Positions 17,996-29,919 of a stretch of 64,000 nucleotides of DNA are shown piece after piece. The stretch's first letter is position 1. Each line of letters opens with the position of its first letter. Where the stretch lies: the NCBI RefSeq assembly GCF_003815975.1, contig NZ_CP033932.1:496001-560000 (forward strand), written 5' to 3'. Below the pieces are notes generated by a model. It searched no databases. It was not told the DNA's origin and saw nothing but the letters and a program-made list of their open reading frames with translations. The DNA is from Chryseobacterium bernardetii. Lineage in GTDB: Bacteria > Bacteroidota > Bacteroidia > Flavobacteriales > Weeksellaceae. The position numbers and the translations under genes were made by a program.

Positions 17996-18020
17996 AATGC
18001 CCTGGCAAAACCAGGGCATT
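17996..18020 (-). terminator. Terminator of the rpoB-rpoC-DUF3467 unit
   Basis: A 10-bp perfect stem (AATGCCCTGG at 17996-18005 with its complement at 18011-18020) is followed on the minus strand by a T-rich stretch. It lies 23 bp after the DUF3467 stop. Confidence 0.85.
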
Positions 18021-18043
18021 CTTATTTATTGTAAGAAAAAATC

Positions 18044-18349
18044 TTAAGCTTGTACGTTGTTTCCTCCTAATACGAAAGGCTCAACTTCTTTGATTTCTCC
18101 AAACTGCTGCTCATAATTAGCGATGTTCTGCTGAAGAGCGCTTAATACTCTTTTAGCGTGAAGTGGAGCAAGAATTACTCTTGATCTTACTTTAGCCTGC
18201 TGAACACCTGGCATCAACTGAATAAAGTCTACTACAAATTCAGATGGAGAGTGGTTTACTAGCGCTAAGTTAGCATAGATACCAGCAGCTACCATTTCGT
18301 TTAATTCGATGTTGATGTTTCCGTCTTGTGGATTTTGATTGTTGTCCAT
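18044..18349 (-). CDS. DUF3467 domain protein
   Basis: A 101-residue cytoplasmic protein of the DUF3467 family (SPSEFVVDFIQLMPGVQ, ARVRSRVI-like segment, LHAKRVLSALQQNIANYE). Function unknown. Members are commonly found next to rpoC in Bacteroidota, as here (87 bp after rpoC), so it probably shares its transcript. An imperfect palindrome (about 18376-18426) in the gap could act as a processing or attenuation site. Confidence 0.85.
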   Translation of the reverse strand: MDNNQNPQDGNINIELNEMVAAGIYANLALVNHSPSEFVVDFIQLMPGVQQAKVRSRVILAPLHAKRVLSALQQNIANYEQQFGEIKEVEPFVLGGNNVQA

Positions 18350-18436
18350 TGTTATAAATTATGTTTTTAAAATTCGAAATTTGAGATTGTGAAAATATAA
18401 AAATAATTTCAAATCCCAAATTTCAAATCATTAATT

Positions 18437-21400
18437 TTAGTTAAGGTCTTCGAATTCTTTCTTAGAACCTACAATAACGTTCTGATACTCTTTAAGACCT
18501 GTACCTGCAGGAATTCTGTGTCCTACAATTACATTTTCTTTAAGACCGTTAAGATCGTCTATCTTACCAGCAACTGCTGCTTCGTTAAGAACTTTAGTTG
18601 TTTCCTGGAATGATGCTGCAGACATGAATGACTTAGTCTGAAGGGCAGCTCTTGTAATACCTTGCAGTACAGGAGTTGCTGTAGCTGGAAGAGCTTCTCT
18701 TACTTCTACCAATGCCAAATCTTCACGCTTCAACTTAGAGTTTTCGTCTCTTAATTCTCTTGCAGTAATCATCTGACCTGGTTTAAATTCTTTAGAATCA
18801 CCAGCATCTACTACTACTTTAAGACCGAATACCCTGTTATTTTCTTCCAAGAAGTCATACTTATGCTCAAGAGCTCCTTCAAGGAATTGAGTATCACCTC
18901 CATCCACGATAGATACTTTTGTCATCATCTGTCTTACGATGATTTCGAAGTGCTTGTCGTCGATTTTTACCCCCTGTAGACGGTAAACTTCCTGGATCTC
19001 GTTTACTAAGTATTCCTGAACAGCTGTTGGACCTTTAATTCTTAAGATATCGTCTGGAGTAATTGAACCGTCAGAAAGTGGCGAACCAGCTCTCACGAAG
19101 TCATTCTCCTGTACTAAGATCTGGTTAGATAATTTAACTAAGTAAATTTTTCTTTCTCCAGTTTTAGCTTCAACGATCAATTCTCTGTTACCTCTCTTAA
19201 TTTTTCCGTAAGAAACTACCCCGTCAATTTCAGTAACAACTGCTGGGTTTGAAGGGTTTCTTGCTTCGAATAATTCGGTAACTCTCGGAAGACCTCCGGT
19301 GATATCCCCTGCTTTTGCAGATTTTCTCGGGATCTTGATTAAGACTTTACCAGCCTTAATTTTCTCACCATCGTTTACCATCAAGTGGGCTCCTACCGGT
19401 AAGTTGTAAGCTTTTTGCTCAACTCCTTTAGAATCTACCACCTTCAAGGTAGGTACGGCTTTCTTATTTCTGGATTCAGAGATTACTTTCTCTTCAAATC
19501 CTGTCTGTTCGTCAATTTCAAGCTGGAATGAAATACCCTGGATGATATCCTCGTATTCTACCTTACCTGAAGTTTCAGCAATAATTACCGCGTTATACGG
19601 ATCCCATCTACAGATTGTATCCCCTTTCTTCACTTTATCACCTGGCTTCACAGATAGAATAGATCCGTAAGGTACGTTAGCTACCATTAATGGAGTTCTA
19701 GAATCATTATCAGCAACTAATCTGAATTCCGTTGAACGGGAAACTACAACCTCAGCGGTGTTACCGTTTTCATCTTCAGAAGTAATTGTTCTTACTTCAT
19801 CCATTTCAACGATACCGTCTCTTCTTGCAACGATTGATGGGTTTTCTGATACGTTTCCTGCAGTACCCCCTTGGTGGAAGGTTCTCAACGTAAGCTGAGT
19901 TCCCGGTTCCCCAATTGACTGTGCAGCAATTACACCTACTGCTTCACCCATGTGGATCATCTTACCAGTTGCAAGGTTTCTACCGTAACATTTAGCACAG
20001 ATACCTTTCTTAGCCTCACAAGTAAGTGGAGAACGTACTTCAACTGCTTCTAATCCTGCTTCTTCAATTCTCTTAGCTAACTGCTCAGTGATTACCTGAT
20101 CTGCTTCAGCGATTAATTCATCACTTTCAGGATCATAGATATTATGAAGAGATACTCTACCTAAGATTCTTTCAGAGATTTTTTCAACGATCTCGTCATT
20201 TTTCTTAAGTGCAGTAACTTCAGTTCCTCTTAAAGTTCCACAATCGTCTTCTGTAACGATAACGTCCTGTGCAACGTCTACCAATCTTCTGGTTAGGTAA
20301 CCAGCATCGGCAGTTTTAAGAGCGGTATCCGCAAGACCTTTACGGGCACCGTGGGTAGAGATAAAGTACTCTAAGATGGAAAGTCCTTCTTTAAAGTTCG
20401 CAAGAATCGGGTTTTCGATGATCTCCGCACCGGTAGAACCAGCTTTCTGCGGTTTCGCCATCAAACCTCTCATCCCTGATAACTGACGGATCTGTTCCTT
20501 AGAACCCCTCGCCCCAGAATCAAGCATCATGTATACAGAGTTGAAACCACCTTGGTCAGTTTTCATTCTGCTCATGATCATTTCAGTTAATCCGGCGTTA
20601 GTGTTTGTCCAAACGTCGATTACCTGGTTATAACGTTCTGTATCGGTAATTAGACCCATGTTATAGTTAGCTCTAATTTCGTCTACAGTTTCAATTGATT
20701 GTGCAATCATCTGTTTTTTCTCAACAGGAACTACAATATCCCCAAGTGAGAAAGAAAGACCTCCTTTGAATGCGTTTGAGTAACCTAAGTCTTTCATTGC
20801 ATCAAGAAACTTCACAGTTGTAGGGAAATCTGTATCAGCAAGGATCTTACCGATAACATTTCTCAATGATTTCTTGGTAAGAAGTTCATTGATATATCCT
20901 ACCTGTTTAGGTACGATCTGGTTGAACAGGATTCTACCTACAGTAGTTTCGATCAGTCTTGTTACGATTTCTCCGTTTTCCTTAACAGGTAATTTACATC
21001 TTACCTTAGCGTTTAGGGAAACTTTTCCTTCTGCGTAAGCAATTTCCGCTTCTTCAGGAGAATAGAATGCAAGCCCTTCTCCTTTTACTTTCATGGTATC
21101 AGTAGAGCTTAATTCTTTAGTCATGAAATAAAGACCAAGAACCATGTCCTGAGATGGTACCGTAATTGGAGAACCGTTTGCAGGGTTCAAAATGTTTTGA
21201 GAACCTAACATCAATAACTGAGCTTCAAGGATCGCTTCTGGTCCTAACGGCAAGTGTACCGCCATCTGGTCACCATCGAAATCGGCGTTGAAGGCCGTAG
21301 TTACTAACGGGTGTAGCTGGATTGCCTTACCTTCGATCATCTTAGGTTGGAAAGCCTGAATACCAAGTCTGTGAAGCGTAGGTGCCCTGTTCAATAGTAC

Positions 21401-22702
21401 CGGGTGACCTTTCATCACGTTTTCAAGGATATCATAAACTACTGGTTCTTTTCTATCGATAATTCTCTTCGCAGATTTTACTGTTTTTACAATACCTCTC
21501 TCGATTAATTTTCTAATGATGAATGGTTTGTAAAGCTCAGCTGCCATATCTTTAGGAATACCACATTCGTGAAGCTGTAAGTTTGGACCTACAACAATTA
21601 CAGAACGTGCAGAGTAGTCAACCCTTTTTCCTAATAGGTTCTGACGGAAACGACCTTGCTTACCTTTCAATGAATCAGAAAGTGATTTCAATGGTCTGTT
21701 TGATTCAGATTTTACTGCAGAAGATTTTCTTGTGTTATCAAATAATGAATCTACTGATTCCTGAAGCATACGCTTCTCGTTTCTCAGGATTACTTCAGGA
21801 GCTTTAATCTCCAATAATCTCTTCAAACGGTTATTTCTGATGATAACTCTTCTATAAAGGTCATTTAAGTCAGAAGTTGCGAAACGCCCTCCATCCAATG
21901 GAACCAATGGTCTCAGTTCTGGTGGGATAACTGGAAGAACACGCATAATCATCCACTCTGGTCTGTTGATCATTCTTGTATTAGCACCTCTTAATGCTTC
22001 TACAACGTTCAATCTCTTAAGAGCTTCAGTTCTTCTTTGCTTAGATCCTTCATTATGAGCTTTGTGTCTCAAGTCAAAAGACAATGCATCAAGATCAATT
22101 CTCTTTAACAATTCCTCAACCGCTTCAGCACCCATCTTAGCGATGAATTTGTTTGGATCAGAATCATCAAGATATTGGTTCTCAATAGGAAGAGTTTCCA
22201 TGATATCAAGGTACTCTTCTTCTGTAAGGAATTCCATGTTCTCGAAATCAGAACCGTCTAATTTCTTAGCAATACCTTGTTGAATCACTACATATCTTTC
22301 ATAGTAGATGATCATATCTAATTTCTTAGAAGGAATTCCAAGAAGGTATCCGATTTTGTTTGGTAATGAACGGAAATACCAGATGTGTGCAATTGGAACT
22401 ACAAGGTTGATGTGCCCGATTCTCTCTCTTCTTACTTTTTTCTCAGTAACTTCTACTCCACAACGGTCACAAACGATCCCTTTGTAACGAATTCTCTTGT
22501 ATTTACCACAAGCACATTCGTAATCCTTTACAGGACCAAAGATTTTCTCACAGAATAGCCCGTCTCTTTCAGGCTTGTGAGTTCTGTAGTTAATAGTTTC
22601 CGGTTTTAAAACCTCTCCTCTTGAGTCTTGTAAAATAGACTCCGGTGAAGCTAAACCGATGGTTATTTTATTAAATCTACTTGATTTATTTTTATTTGAC
22701 AT
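18437..22702 (-). CDS. rpoC: DNA-directed RNA polymerase subunit beta'
   Basis: At 1421 residues this is full length for Bacteroidota. It shows the N-terminal zinc ribbon ([19 protein letters not shown]), the bridge to the active site, the absolutely conserved NADFDGD motif that holds the catalytic magnesium, and the second zinc site (CGTLRG... [13 protein letters not shown]). It is the catalytic large subunit of RNA polymerase. It follows rpoB by 101 bp in the same transcript. Confidence 0.98.
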   Translation of the reverse strand: MSNKNKSSRFNKITIGLASPESILQDSRGEVLKPETINYRTHKPERDGLFCEKIFGPVKDYECACGKYKRIRYKGIVCDRCGVEVTEKKVRRERIGHINLVVPIAHIWYFRSLPNKIGYLLGIPSKKLDMIIYYERYVVIQQGIAKKLDGSDFENMEFLTEEEYLDIMETLPIENQYLDDSDPNKFIAKMGAEAVEELLKRIDLDALSFDLRHKAHNEGSKQRRTEALKRLNVVEALRGANTRMINRPEWMIMRVLPVIPPELRPLVPLDGGRFATSDLNDLYRRVIIRNNRLKRLLEIKAPEVILRNEKRMLQESVDSLFDNTRKSSAVKSESNRPLKSLSDSLKGKQGRFRQNLLGKRVDYSARSVIVVGPNLQLHECGIPKDMAAELYKPFIIRKLIERGIVKTVKSAKRIIDRKEPVVYDILENVMKGHPVLLNRAPTLHRLGIQAFQPKMIEGKAIQLHPLVTTAFNADFDGDQMAVHLPLGPEAILEAQLLMLGSQNILNPANGSPITVPSQDMVLGLYFMTKELSSTDTMKVKGEGLAFYSPEEAEIAYAEGKVSLNAKVRCKLPVKENGEIVTRLIETTVGRILFNQIVPKQVGYINELLTKKSLRNVIGKILADTDFPTTVKFLDAMKDLGYSNAFKGGLSFSLGDIVVPVEKKQMIAQSIETVDEIRANYNMGLITDTERYNQVIDVWTNTNAGLTEMIMSRMKTDQGGFNSVYMMLDSGARGSKEQIRQLSGMRGLMAKPQKAGSTGAEIIENPILANFKEGLSILEYFISTHGARKGLADTALKTADAGYLTRRLVDVAQDVIVTEDDCGTLRGTEVTALKKNDEIVEKISERILGRVSLHNIYDPESDELIAEADQVITEQLAKRIEEAGLEAVEVRSPLTCEAKKGICAKCYGRNLATGKMIHMGEAVGVIAAQSIGEPGTQLTLRTFHQGGTAGNVSENPSIVARRDGIVEMDEVRTITSEDENGNTAEVVVSRSTEFRLVADNDSRTPLMVANVPYGSILSVKPGDKVKKGDTICRWDPYNAVIIAETSGKVEYEDIIQGISFQLEIDEQTGFEEKVISESRNKKAVPTLKVVDSKGVEQKAYNLPVGAHLMVNDGEKIKAGKVLIKIPRKSAKAGDITGGLPRVTELFEARNPSNPAVVTEIDGVVSYGKIKRGNRELIVEAKTGERKIYLVKLSNQILVQENDFVRAGSPLSDGSITPDDILRIKGPTAVQEYLVNEIQEVYRLQGVKIDDKHFEIIVRQMMTKVSIVDGGDTQFLEGALEHKYDFLEENNRVFGLKVVVDAGDSKEFKPGQMITARELRDENSKLKREDLALVEVREALPATATPVLQGITRAALQTKSFMSAASFQETTKVLNEAAVAGKIDDLNGLKENVIVGHRIPAGTGLKEYQNVIVGSKKEFEDLN

Positions 22703-22803
22703 AATTTTATTTTTGATTAAAAGATTAAAGATTGAAAGATTACTTTCTCTCTTATATCTCGGAGTTTATTAATTCTTTAATTGTTAGTAATTAAATCTTT
22801 AAT

Positions 22804-25800
22804 TTACTCCTCCAATCTTACGTCTAATCCAAGACCTTGTAACTCGTGAAGTAGTACGTTGAATGATTCCGGAATACCTGGTTCAGGCATAGATTCACCC
22901 TTAGCAATGGCTTCATAAGTTTTTGCTCTACCAATCACGTCATCCGACTTCACAGTAAGGATCTCTCTCAGGATGTTAGATGCACCGAATGCTTCAAGTG
23001 CCCAAACCTCCATCTCTCCGAATCTCTGACCTCCGAACTGAGCTTTACCTCCTAACGGCTGCTGAGTAATCAATGAGTAAGGACCAATAGAACGTGCGTG
23101 CATTTTGTCATCAACCATATGTCCTAGTTTCAGCATGTAAATAACACCTACAGTCGCTGCCTGAGTAAATCTTTCTCCGGTACCACCATCATAAAGGTAA
23201 GTGTGACCGAATTTAGGAAGACCAGCTTTCTCTGTATATTCAGTAATCTGATCAAGAGTTGCTCCATCGAAGATTGGTGTAGCGAACTTCATTCCTAATT
23301 TCTGACCAGCCCATCCAAGAACTGTTTCATAGATCTGTCCGATGTTCATACGCGAAGGTACCCCAAGTGGATTCAATACGATATCTACCGGTGTTCCGTC
23401 TTCAAGGAATGGCATATCTTCTTCACGAACGATTCTTGATACGATACCTTTGTTACCGTGACGTCCTGCCATCTTATCCCCTACATTCAGTTTACGTTTC
23501 TTAGCAATGTAAACTTTAGCCAGCTTCATGATACCCGCCGGAAGCTCGTCTCCGATTGAAATTGCAAATTTCTCACGGTTTTTAACTCCCTGGATGTCGT
23601 TATATTTGATTTTGTAATTATGAATCAATTGTTTGATCAATTCATTCTTGTCAGCGTCTACTGTCCAGTCTGCACCGCTAACGTTTACATAATCTTCAAC
23701 TGAAGTTAATAACTTGTGAGTGAATTTCACACCTTTACCGATGATCTCTTCGTCAAGGTCATTATGTACCCCCTGAGAAGTTTTACCGCTTACCAGTGTA
23801 TTTAATTTTTCAATTAAAGTATTTCTCAACTCGTCAAACTTAGCCTTGTAAGTGTTTTCAATTTCTTCAAGCTTAAGTTTTTCTTCAGTTCTTTTCTTTT
23901 TGTCTTTAATGTTTCTGGAAAACAATTTCTTGTTGATAACCACACCTCTTAATGATGAGTCAGCTTTCAATGAAGCATCCTTCACATCACCAGCTTTATC
24001 ACCGAAGATTGCTCTAAGGAGTTTTTCTTCAGGAGTTGGGTCAGATTCACCTTTTGGAGTAATTTTACCAATCATGATATCCCCAGGCTTCACTTCAGCA
24101 CCAATTCTGATCATACCGTTCTCGTCAAGATCTTTGGTAGCTTCTTCAGATACGTTTGGAATATCTGCTGTAAGCTCTTCCATTCCTAATTTGGTATCAC
24201 GAACTTCAAGAGAATATTCATCTACGTGAATTGAAGTAAACCAGTCTTCACGCACAACTTTTTCGTTGATTACGATCGCATCCTCGAAGTTGTATCCTTT
24301 CCAAGGCATGAACGCTACCACTAAGTTTCTACCAAGAGCCAATTCTCCTTTTTCAGTAGCATAACCGTCGCAAAGTACCTGTCCTTTTTCCACTACATCA
24401 CCTACTCTTACGTTTGGTCTTAGGGTAATGGTTGTACTCTGGTTGGTTTTTCTGAACTTAGTAAGGTTATATGTTTTAGTAGCAGACTCGAATTGTACTA
24501 AATCTTCGTCCTCACTTCTTTCATACTTAATAACGATTCTGTCAGCATCTACGTACTCTACAGTACCTGTACCTTCAGCGTTAATTAAGATTCTTGAATC
24601 TCTTGCAACCTGCTGCTCAAGCCCTGTACCAACGATTGGAGCCTGTGGCTTCAATAGAGGAACGGCCTGACGCATCATGTTAGATCCCATCAATGCACGG
24701 TTCGCATCATCATGCTCCAGGAATGGAATTAATGAAGCGGAGATACCGGAAATCTGGTTAGGAGCTACGTCGATAAGGTCAACCTGGTTAGGTTCTACTA
24801 CCGGATAATCACCGTCCAATCTTGCAATAATTCTGTCTGTTTCGAATTCACCGTTATCGCTCAATTCAACGTTTGCCTGAGCAATTACTTTAGCTTCTTC
24901 GTCTTCTGCATTCAGATAAATAGGAGCAGCGTTAAGATCAATCTTACCGTTTTCTACTTTTCTGTATGGAGTTTCGATGAAACCAAGGTTGTTGATTTTC
25001 GCATAAATACCTAAAGATGAAATCAAACCGATGTTTGGTCCTTCCGGAGTTTCAATCGGACAGATTCTTCCGTAGTGGGTATGGTGAACGTCTCTAACCT
25101 CGAAACCTGCTCTTTCTCTTGATAAACCACCAGGCCCTAGTGCCGATAATCTTCTCTTGTGAGTAATCTCAGACAGAGGGTTGGTTTGGTCCATGAACTG
25201 AGATAGCTGGTTGGTACCGAAGAATGAGTTAATTACAGATGTTAAAGTCTTAGCATTAACAAGGTCAAGCGGAGTAAAGATTTCGTTATCTCTAACGTTC
25301 ATTCTCTCCTTGATTGTTCTTGCAATTCTTGAAAGACCTACTCCGAACTGTCCTGCTAATTGCTCACCAACAGTTTTAATTCTTCTGTTAGATAAGTGGT
25401 CGATGTCATCCACCTCCGCTTTAGAGTTTACAAGTTCGATTAAGTGTCTTACGATTGCAATGATATCTTCTTTTGTAAGAACCTCAGTTGTAGTTGGGAT
25501 GTTAAGACCTAACTTTTTGTTTAGTCTGTAACGTCCTACTTCACCTAAAGAGTATCTCTGCTCAGAGAAGAATAATTTTTCAATGATTCCTCTTGCAGTT
25601 TCCTCATCTGGTGGATCTGCGTTTCTTAACTGACGATAGATGTACTCTACAGCTTCTTTCTCAGAGTTTGTAGGGTCTTTTTGTAATGTATTCTGAATGA
25701 TAGAGAATTCATTGCTGTTTTCTTTGTGAATCAGGATTGATTTCACACCGGCATCCAGGATAAGATCTAAGTGTTCTTTTTCAAGGATGGTTTCTCTATC

Positions 25801-26625
25801 CAGGATGATCTCGTTTCTTTCGATAGAAACTACCTCCCCTGTATCTTCGTCTACGAAGTCTTCGAACCATGTGTTCAATACTCTCGCAGCCAATGTTCTC
25901 CCTTCCACTTTTTTAAGGGCTGCTTTAGAAACTTTCACTTCTTCAGCAAGGTCGAAGATCTGAAGGATGTCCTTATCAGATTCGTAACCGATAGCTCTTA
26001 ATAAAGTTGTTAATGGTAACTTTTTCTTACGGTCGATATACGCGTACATTACGCTATTGATATCTGTTGTAAATTCCATCCAAGATCCTTTGAAAGGAAT
26101 AATTCTTGAATAGTAAAGTTTGGTTCCGTTAGCGTGGTAAGTCTGTCCGAAGAATACACCCGGAGATCTGTGTAACTGAGTTACGATTACACGCTCTGCT
26201 CCATTGATAATGAATGAACCAGAAGGAGTCATATAAGGAACCGGACCTAAATATACATCCTGAACCACTGTTTGGAAATCTTCGTGTTCCGGGTCAGTAC
26301 AATACAATTTAAGTCTTGCTTTTAGAGGAACTGAATAAGTAAGTCCTCTTTCCACACACTCATCAATTGAATAACGTGGAGAATCTACCAGATAGTCAAG
26401 GAATTCTAATACGAATTGGTTTCTTGAATCCGTAATTGGGAAATTCTCTTGGAAAGTCTTGTAAAGAGCTTCTGTCTTTCTGGCTTCAGGAAGTGTATCA
26501 AGCTGGAAAAATTCTTTAAAAGACTCTATTTGGATGTCCAAAAAGTCCGGAGTTACAATTTTTCCTTTCGCTGATGAGAAATTAATTCTCGGATTTCCTT
26601 GAGTTGTTGATTTTGTTTTACTCAT
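22804..26625 (-). CDS. rpoB: DNA-directed RNA polymerase subunit beta
   Basis: A 1273-residue full-length beta subunit. The rifampicin region is visible and wild type in form ([19 protein letters not shown], then [14 protein letters not shown]), and the C-terminus has the usual [20 protein letters not shown] and [10 protein letters not shown] blocks. The gene has its own promoter about 330 bp upstream, separate from the rplKAJL unit, which ends in a strong terminator. Confidence 0.98.
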   Translation of the reverse strand: MSKTKSTTQGNPRINFSSAKGKIVTPDFLDIQIESFKEFFQLDTLPEARKTEALYKTFQENFPITDSRNQFVLEFLDYLVDSPRYSIDECVERGLTYSVPLKARLKLYCTDPEHEDFQTVVQDVYLGPVPYMTPSGSFIINGAERVIVTQLHRSPGVFFGQTYHANGTKLYYSRIIPFKGSWMEFTTDINSVMYAYIDRKKKLPLTTLLRAIGYESDKDILQIFDLAEEVKVSKAALKKVEGRTLAARVLNTWFEDFVDEDTGEVVSIERNEIILDRETILEKEHLDLILDAGVKSILIHKENSNEFSIIQNTLQKDPTNSEKEAVEYIYRQLRNADPPDEETARGIIEKLFFSEQRYSLGEVGRYRLNKKLGLNIPTTTEVLTKEDIIAIVRHLIELVNSKAEVDDIDHLSNRRIKTVGEQLAGQFGVGLSRIARTIKERMNVRDNEIFTPLDLVNAKTLTSVINSFFGTNQLSQFMDQTNPLSEITHKRRLSALGPGGLSRERAGFEVRDVHHTHYGRICPIETPEGPNIGLISSLGIYAKINNLGFIETPYRKVENGKIDLNAAPIYLNAEDEEAKVIAQANVELSDNGEFETDRIIARLDGDYPVVEPNQVDLIDVAPNQISGISASLIPFLEHDDANRALMGSNMMRQAVPLLKPQAPIVGTGLEQQVARDSRILINAEGTGTVEYVDADRIVIKYERSEDEDLVQFESATKTYNLTKFRKTNQSTTITLRPNVRVGDVVEKGQVLCDGYATEKGELALGRNLVVAFMPWKGYNFEDAIVINEKVVREDWFTSIHVDEYSLEVRDTKLGMEELTADIPNVSEEATKDLDENGMIRIGAEVKPGDIMIGKITPKGESDPTPEEKLLRAIFGDKAGDVKDASLKADSSLRGVVINKKLFSRNIKDKKKRTEEKLKLEEIENTYKAKFDELRNTLIEKLNTLVSGKTSQGVHNDLDEEIIGKGVKFTHKLLTSVEDYVNVSGADWTVDADKNELIKQLIHNYKIKYNDIQGVKNREKFAISIGDELPAGIMKLAKVYIAKKRKLNVGDKMAGRHGNKGIVSRIVREEDMPFLEDGTPVDIVLNPLGVPSRMNIGQIYETVLGWAGQKLGMKFATPIFDGATLDQITEYTEKAGLPKFGHTYLYDGGTGERFTQAATVGVIYMLKLGHMVDDKMHARSIGPYSLITQQPLGGKAQFGGQRFGEMEVWALEAFGASNILREILTVKSDDVIGRAKTYEAIAKGESMPEPGIPESFNVLLHELQGLGLDVRLEE

Positions 26626-26957
26626 AAAACTTTTAAGAAAGGGTTAAAAAATATTTTGATTCATTTAAAAATATCAGGAAGAGAAAAGAAAAACAAAGAG
26701 AAAAGAGAAAAGACATGAGATATTTGGCGCTATCAGAAATAGTCTTATTCTTTGTTCTTTATTCTTACAGTCTGATTCCTAACTGCAACACTGGTATATC
26801 TTTTCACAGCGTAATGCAAAATATTTTTCTTACTTTTGAGACGGCATTACCCGTAATATCTATAAACACAAAATCCCTTCCATGTTATTACACAATGAAA
26901 GAGTTGATTTTCAGTATTTTATAAATTTACAAACAATTTTTCGCGCCAAAAGAGGGG
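26626..26957 (-). promoter_or_regulatory. Long 5' leader of rpoBC mRNA
   Basis: About 320 nt separate the predicted transcript start (near 26951) from the rpoB ATG. No gene is evident in it on either strand. Such a long leader in front of rpoB may hold a control structure; no named motif was recognised. Confidence 0.45.
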
Positions 26958-26989
26958 CAAAGATACAAAAAGTTATCCACAATTACAAA
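26958..26989 (-). promoter_or_regulatory. rpoBC promoter (TTTG-N20-TATCTTTG)
   Basis: On the minus strand TTTG (26989-26986) is followed after exactly 20 nt by TATCTTTG (26965-26958), a full match to the Bacteroidota housekeeping promoter. It lies between the rplL terminator and rpoB. Confidence 0.75.
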
Positions 26990-27074
26990 TAATCTCTCTC
27001 ATTTTGAGGCGATTAAAATAAAAAGAGCAGCTCGCTTCTGAGCAACCCTTCACCAACACTAAGTTTCTTTATTA

Positions 27075-27179
27075 TTATTTCACAATAACTTTATAAGACT
27101 TTACAGCCGATTGAGCTTCTACCTTAATGATAGAAATTCCTGTAAGCAGTGACCGTATATACCATATCACTCTATGGTT
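27075..27179 (-). pseudogene. Remnant of a T9SS C-terminal sorting domain
   Basis: A minus-strand frame without a start codon reads SLLTGISIIKVEAQSAVKS and ends YKVIVK followed by TAA. This matches the final block of T9SS type A sorting domains (LxxGIYIVKV...KVIVK). The frame is closed by a stop about 35 codons upstream and no PNP motif is found before it, so it appears to be the surviving tail of a secreted-protein gene inside the rplL-rpoB gap. Confidence 0.55.
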
Positions 27180-27330
27180 TGCTTATAATCATAAACGCTC
27201 TTTCTACCTAGGATACTACTTGTAGTGTAAAAGCAATACTGTAAACTCTTTTGAGTTTGTTTTTGTTTTTTTTAATTCCTGATATTCATTAGGTGTCAGC
27301 TTACTCAGGAGGAGAAATATAAAACAAAAA

Positions 27331-27354
27331 AAGCCTGAGCATTTGCTCAGGCTT
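27331..27354 (-). terminator. Terminator of the rplKAJL unit
   Basis: A perfect 10-bp stem (AAGCCTGAGC at 27331-27340 with its complement at 27345-27354) is followed on the minus strand by a run of seven T. It lies 24 bp after the rplL stop. Confidence 0.88.
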
Positions 27355-27378
27355 CTTATATTTATAATAAAATTGAAA

Positions 27379-27747
27379 TTATTTCAATTCTACTTCAGCA
27401 CCAGCTTCTTCTAATTGCTTCTTAAGAGCTTCAGCTTCGTCTTTAGATACACCTTGCTTTAATGGAGCAGGAGCACCGTCTACGATATCTTTAGCTTCTT
27501 TAAGACCAGCACCAGTTAAATCTTTTACTAATTTAACGATAGCTAATTTAGAAGCACCTGCAGACTTAAGAATTACATCGAATTCAGTCTTTTCTTCAGC
27601 AGCTTCACCTGCAGCTCCACCTGCAACTACTACAGCAGCAGCAGCTGGCTCAATTCCGTACTCATCCTTAAGGATAGCAGCTAATTCGTTTACGTCTTTT
27701 ACAGTTAGGTTTACTAGCGTTTCAGCTAAATTTTTTAAATCTGACAT
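27379..27747 (-). CDS. rplL: 50S ribosomal protein L7/L12
   Basis: A 122-residue stalk protein: N-terminal dimer helix ([17 protein letters not shown]), an Ala/Gly-rich hinge ([15 protein letters not shown]) and the factor-binding C-terminal domain ([33 protein letters not shown]). It recruits translation factors to the ribosome. Last gene of rplK-A-J-L. Confidence 0.98.
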   Translation of the reverse strand: MSDLKNLAETLVNLTVKDVNELAAILKDEYGIEPAAAAVVVAGGAAGEAAEEKTEFDVILKSAGASKLAIVKLVKDLTGAGLKEAKDIVDGAPAPLKQGVSKDEAEALKKQLEEAGAEVELK

Positions 27748-27793
27748 TGTTGTAATGTTTTTGTTGATTATTTATTTAATTTTTTGAGTATAA

Positions 27794-28381
27794 TTATTCA
27801 GCACTTGTTTCTTCAGTGCTTTCTGCAGCAGATTCTGGAGCTTCAGCAGCAGGAGTTTCTTCAACTACAGGAGCAGCTTCTTCAGCTTTAGCTTCTACAG
27901 TTTCAGGTTTGTTTTGAAGAGCAGAAACAACTCTTTGAATTGGAGACTGAAGTAATCCGATGATTTCACCGATCATTTCTTCTCTAGACTTGATGTTAGC
28001 CAACATGTCTAGGTTGTTGTCACCAATATAGAAAGTTTCCTGAACAAAAGCAGATTTTAAAGCCGGCTTTTCTTCTTTCTTTCTGAATCCTTGGATAAGT
28101 TTCGCAGGAGCATTAGCTGTATCAGCAATCATTAATGCTGAGTTTCCTTTGAAAGATGGGAACATTTCAGAGTAATCTACTCCTTCAATTTGCTCCATTG
28201 CTTTTTGTAAAAGTGTATTTTTTACAACTTTTACTTTGATATTTTGCTTGAAAGCCTGTCTTCTGAAATCTGAAGATTTACCAGCGTTCAAACCTTCTAG
28301 ATCTGCTACGTATACTACTTTTGCATCCTGAAGCAAATCTTTGATCTCTTGTATCGCTACAACTTTTTGGTCTTTTGTCAT
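27794..28381 (-). CDS. rplJ: 50S ribosomal protein L10
   Basis: A 195-residue L10, the anchor for L7/L12 dimers on the ribosome. The core (VVYVADLEGLNAGKSSDFRR, VVKNTLLQKAM) is standard. It carries an acidic Ala/Glu-rich tail of about 35 residues after the usual end, common in Flavobacteria. Confidence 0.97.
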   Translation of the reverse strand: MTKDQKVVAIQEIKDLLQDAKVVYVADLEGLNAGKSSDFRRQAFKQNIKVKVVKNTLLQKAMEQIEGVDYSEMFPSFKGNSALMIADTANAPAKLIQGFRKKEEKPALKSAFVQETFYIGDNNLDMLANIKSREEMIGEIIGLLQSPIQRVVSALQNKPETVEAKAEEAAPVVEETPAAEAPESAAESTEETSAE

Positions 28382-28398
28382 TGTCTTAGGATTAAATA

Positions 28399-29091
28399 TT
28401 AGTTAACAGATTTAGTATCAATTGCAATACCTGGGCTCATTGTAGAAGACAGATAGATAGACTTTACATAAGTTCCTTTAGCAGCAGTTGGTTTCATTTT
28501 GATCAATGTCTGGATTAATTCCTGAGCATTTTCTTTGATCTTAGCAGCATCGAAAGATACTTTACCAATACCAGCATGGATGATACCATACTTGTCTACT
28601 TTGAAATCAATTTTACCTGCTTTCACTTCAGTTACTGCTTTACCAATTTCCATAGTTACAGTTCCTGATTTAGGGTTTGGCATTAAACCTCTTGGACCTA
28701 ATACTCTACCTAATGGACCTAATTTACCCATTACAGCTGGCATAGTAACGATAACGTCAACGTCTGTCCAACCTTCTTTAATTTTTTGTAAATATTCGTC
28801 AAGACCTACATAGTCAGCACCAGCAGCTTTAGCTTCTGCTTCTTTATCTGGAGTTACTAAAGCCAAAACTTTAACATCTTTACCAGTTCCGTGAGGAAGA
28901 GATACAACACCTCTTACCATTTGGTTAGCTTTTCTTGGGTCTACACCTAATCTTACAGCGATATCTACAGAAGCATCAAACTTTGCAGTGTTCACTTCTT
29001 TTACAAGAGCTGAACCTTCTTCAAGGTTATAGAATCTTCCTTTTTCTACTTTGCTTAAAGCTTCCTTTTGCTTTTTAGTCAATTTTGCCAT
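28399..29091 (-). CDS. rplA: 50S ribosomal protein L1
   Basis: A 230-residue L1 of the ribosome's L1 stalk, with the signature [21 protein letters not shown]1 is known in many bacteria to repress its own L11-L1 message. It lies 11 bp after rplK. Confidence 0.98.
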   Translation of the reverse strand: MAKLTKKQKEALSKVEKGRFYNLEEGSALVKEVNTAKFDASVDIAVRLGVDPRKANQMVRGVVSLPHGTGKDVKVLALVTPDKEAEAKAAGADYVGLDEYLQKIKEGWTDVDVIVTMPAVMGKLGPLGRVLGPRGLMPNPKSGTVTMEIGKAVTEVKAGKIDFKVDKYGIIHAGIGKVSFDAAKIKENAQELIQTLIKMKPTAAKGTYVKSIYLSSTMSPGIAIDTKSVN

Positions 29092-29102
29092 TTCTAATAG
29101 TT

Positions 29103-29549
29103 TTAAGCGTTAAAAGTTGGTTTAGTTCCTGTTACTCTTAATCCCATAGATCTAGCAGTACCTGCAACCATAGAAACTGCAGAGTCCATTGTAAAACAGT
29201 TAAGATCCGCCATTTTATCTTCAGCGATTTTCTTTACTTGTTCCCAAGTTACAGAACCTACTTTGTTTCTGTTTGGTTCACCAGAACCTCCCTTGATCTT
29301 AGCCGCATCCATTAATTGGATAGCTGCAGGTGGAGTTTTAATAACGAATTCAAAAGATTTGTCTTCGTATACTGTAATTACTACAGGTAAAACTTGCCCT
29401 GGCTTATCTTGGGTTCTTCCGTTAAATTGCTTACAAAACTCCATGATGTTCACACCTGCAGAACCCAATGCTGGACCTACTGGTGGAGAAGGGTTAGCTG
29501 CGCCACCTTTCACCTGAAGCTTTACCATTTTAAAGACTTTTTTAGCCAT
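29103..29549 (-). CDS. rplK: 50S ribosomal protein L11
   Basis: A 148-residue L11 with the proline-rich N-terminal domain ([19 protein letters not shown]) and the rRNA-binding C-terminal domain. First gene of rplKAJL, with its own perfect promoter at 29647-29677; not directly behind nusG as in most bacteria. Confidence 0.98.
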   Translation of the reverse strand: MAKKVFKMVKLQVKGGAANPSPPVGPALGSAGVNIMEFCKQFNGRTQDKPGQVLPVVITVYEDKSFEFVIKTPPAAIQLMDAAKIKGGSGEPNRNKVGSVTWEQVKKIAEDKMADLNCFTMDSAVSMVAGTARSMGLRVTGTKPTFNA

Positions 29550-29646
29550 TGTTTGTTTTTTAAATTTGAATAATTAATGAGTTTGGAAGCATTTATTATT
29601 CAGCAGGTTATCGCACTCACCTATGATAAGCCTACTTTTTGGACTG

Positions 29647-29677
29647 CAAAAGTATAAAATATTTTTGAAACTACAAA
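29647..29677 (-). promoter_or_regulatory. rplK promoter (TTTG-N19-TACTTTTG)
   Basis: TTTG (29677-29674) and TACTTTTG (29654-29647) on the minus strand are 19 nt apart, a full match to the Bacteroidota consensus. The leader to the rplK ATG would be about 90 nt, where an L1 target could lie. The rest of the 29550-29859 gap holds no gene. Confidence 0.78.
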
Positions 29678-29859
29678 CGGATATTGCTGATTTTTAAAAA
29701 GTTTAAAAAAATAGTATAAAAAAGGCCAGAATTAGATTCTATTATTTTCTGTCTTTACAGGACCTGCTGTTTGTAAAGAAGTTTTTGTACCATTTTATTT
29801 ATTTTCTAGAAAGTTTAATTAAATAATAACCCCAACAGCCTATTATTAATCTAAATAAC

Positions 29860-29891
29860 AAACCAGACTATCGTTTTTAATAATCTGGTTT
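29860..29891 (-). terminator. Terminator after the secreted-protein trio
   Basis: An 8-bp stem (29860-29867 with 29884-29891) around a 16-nt loop is followed on the minus strand by a T-rich stretch. It lies 28 bp after the stop codon of the 222-residue protein. Confidence 0.6.
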
Positions 29892-29919
29892 TCTTAAAAT
29901 CAAATGTATTGCTATTATA

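Noticed and set aside
26715..26924. Plus-strand frame of 69 codons in the rpoB leader
   Set aside because: No promoter, composition not like its neighbours, and it lies antisense in the leader of rpoB; probably chance.
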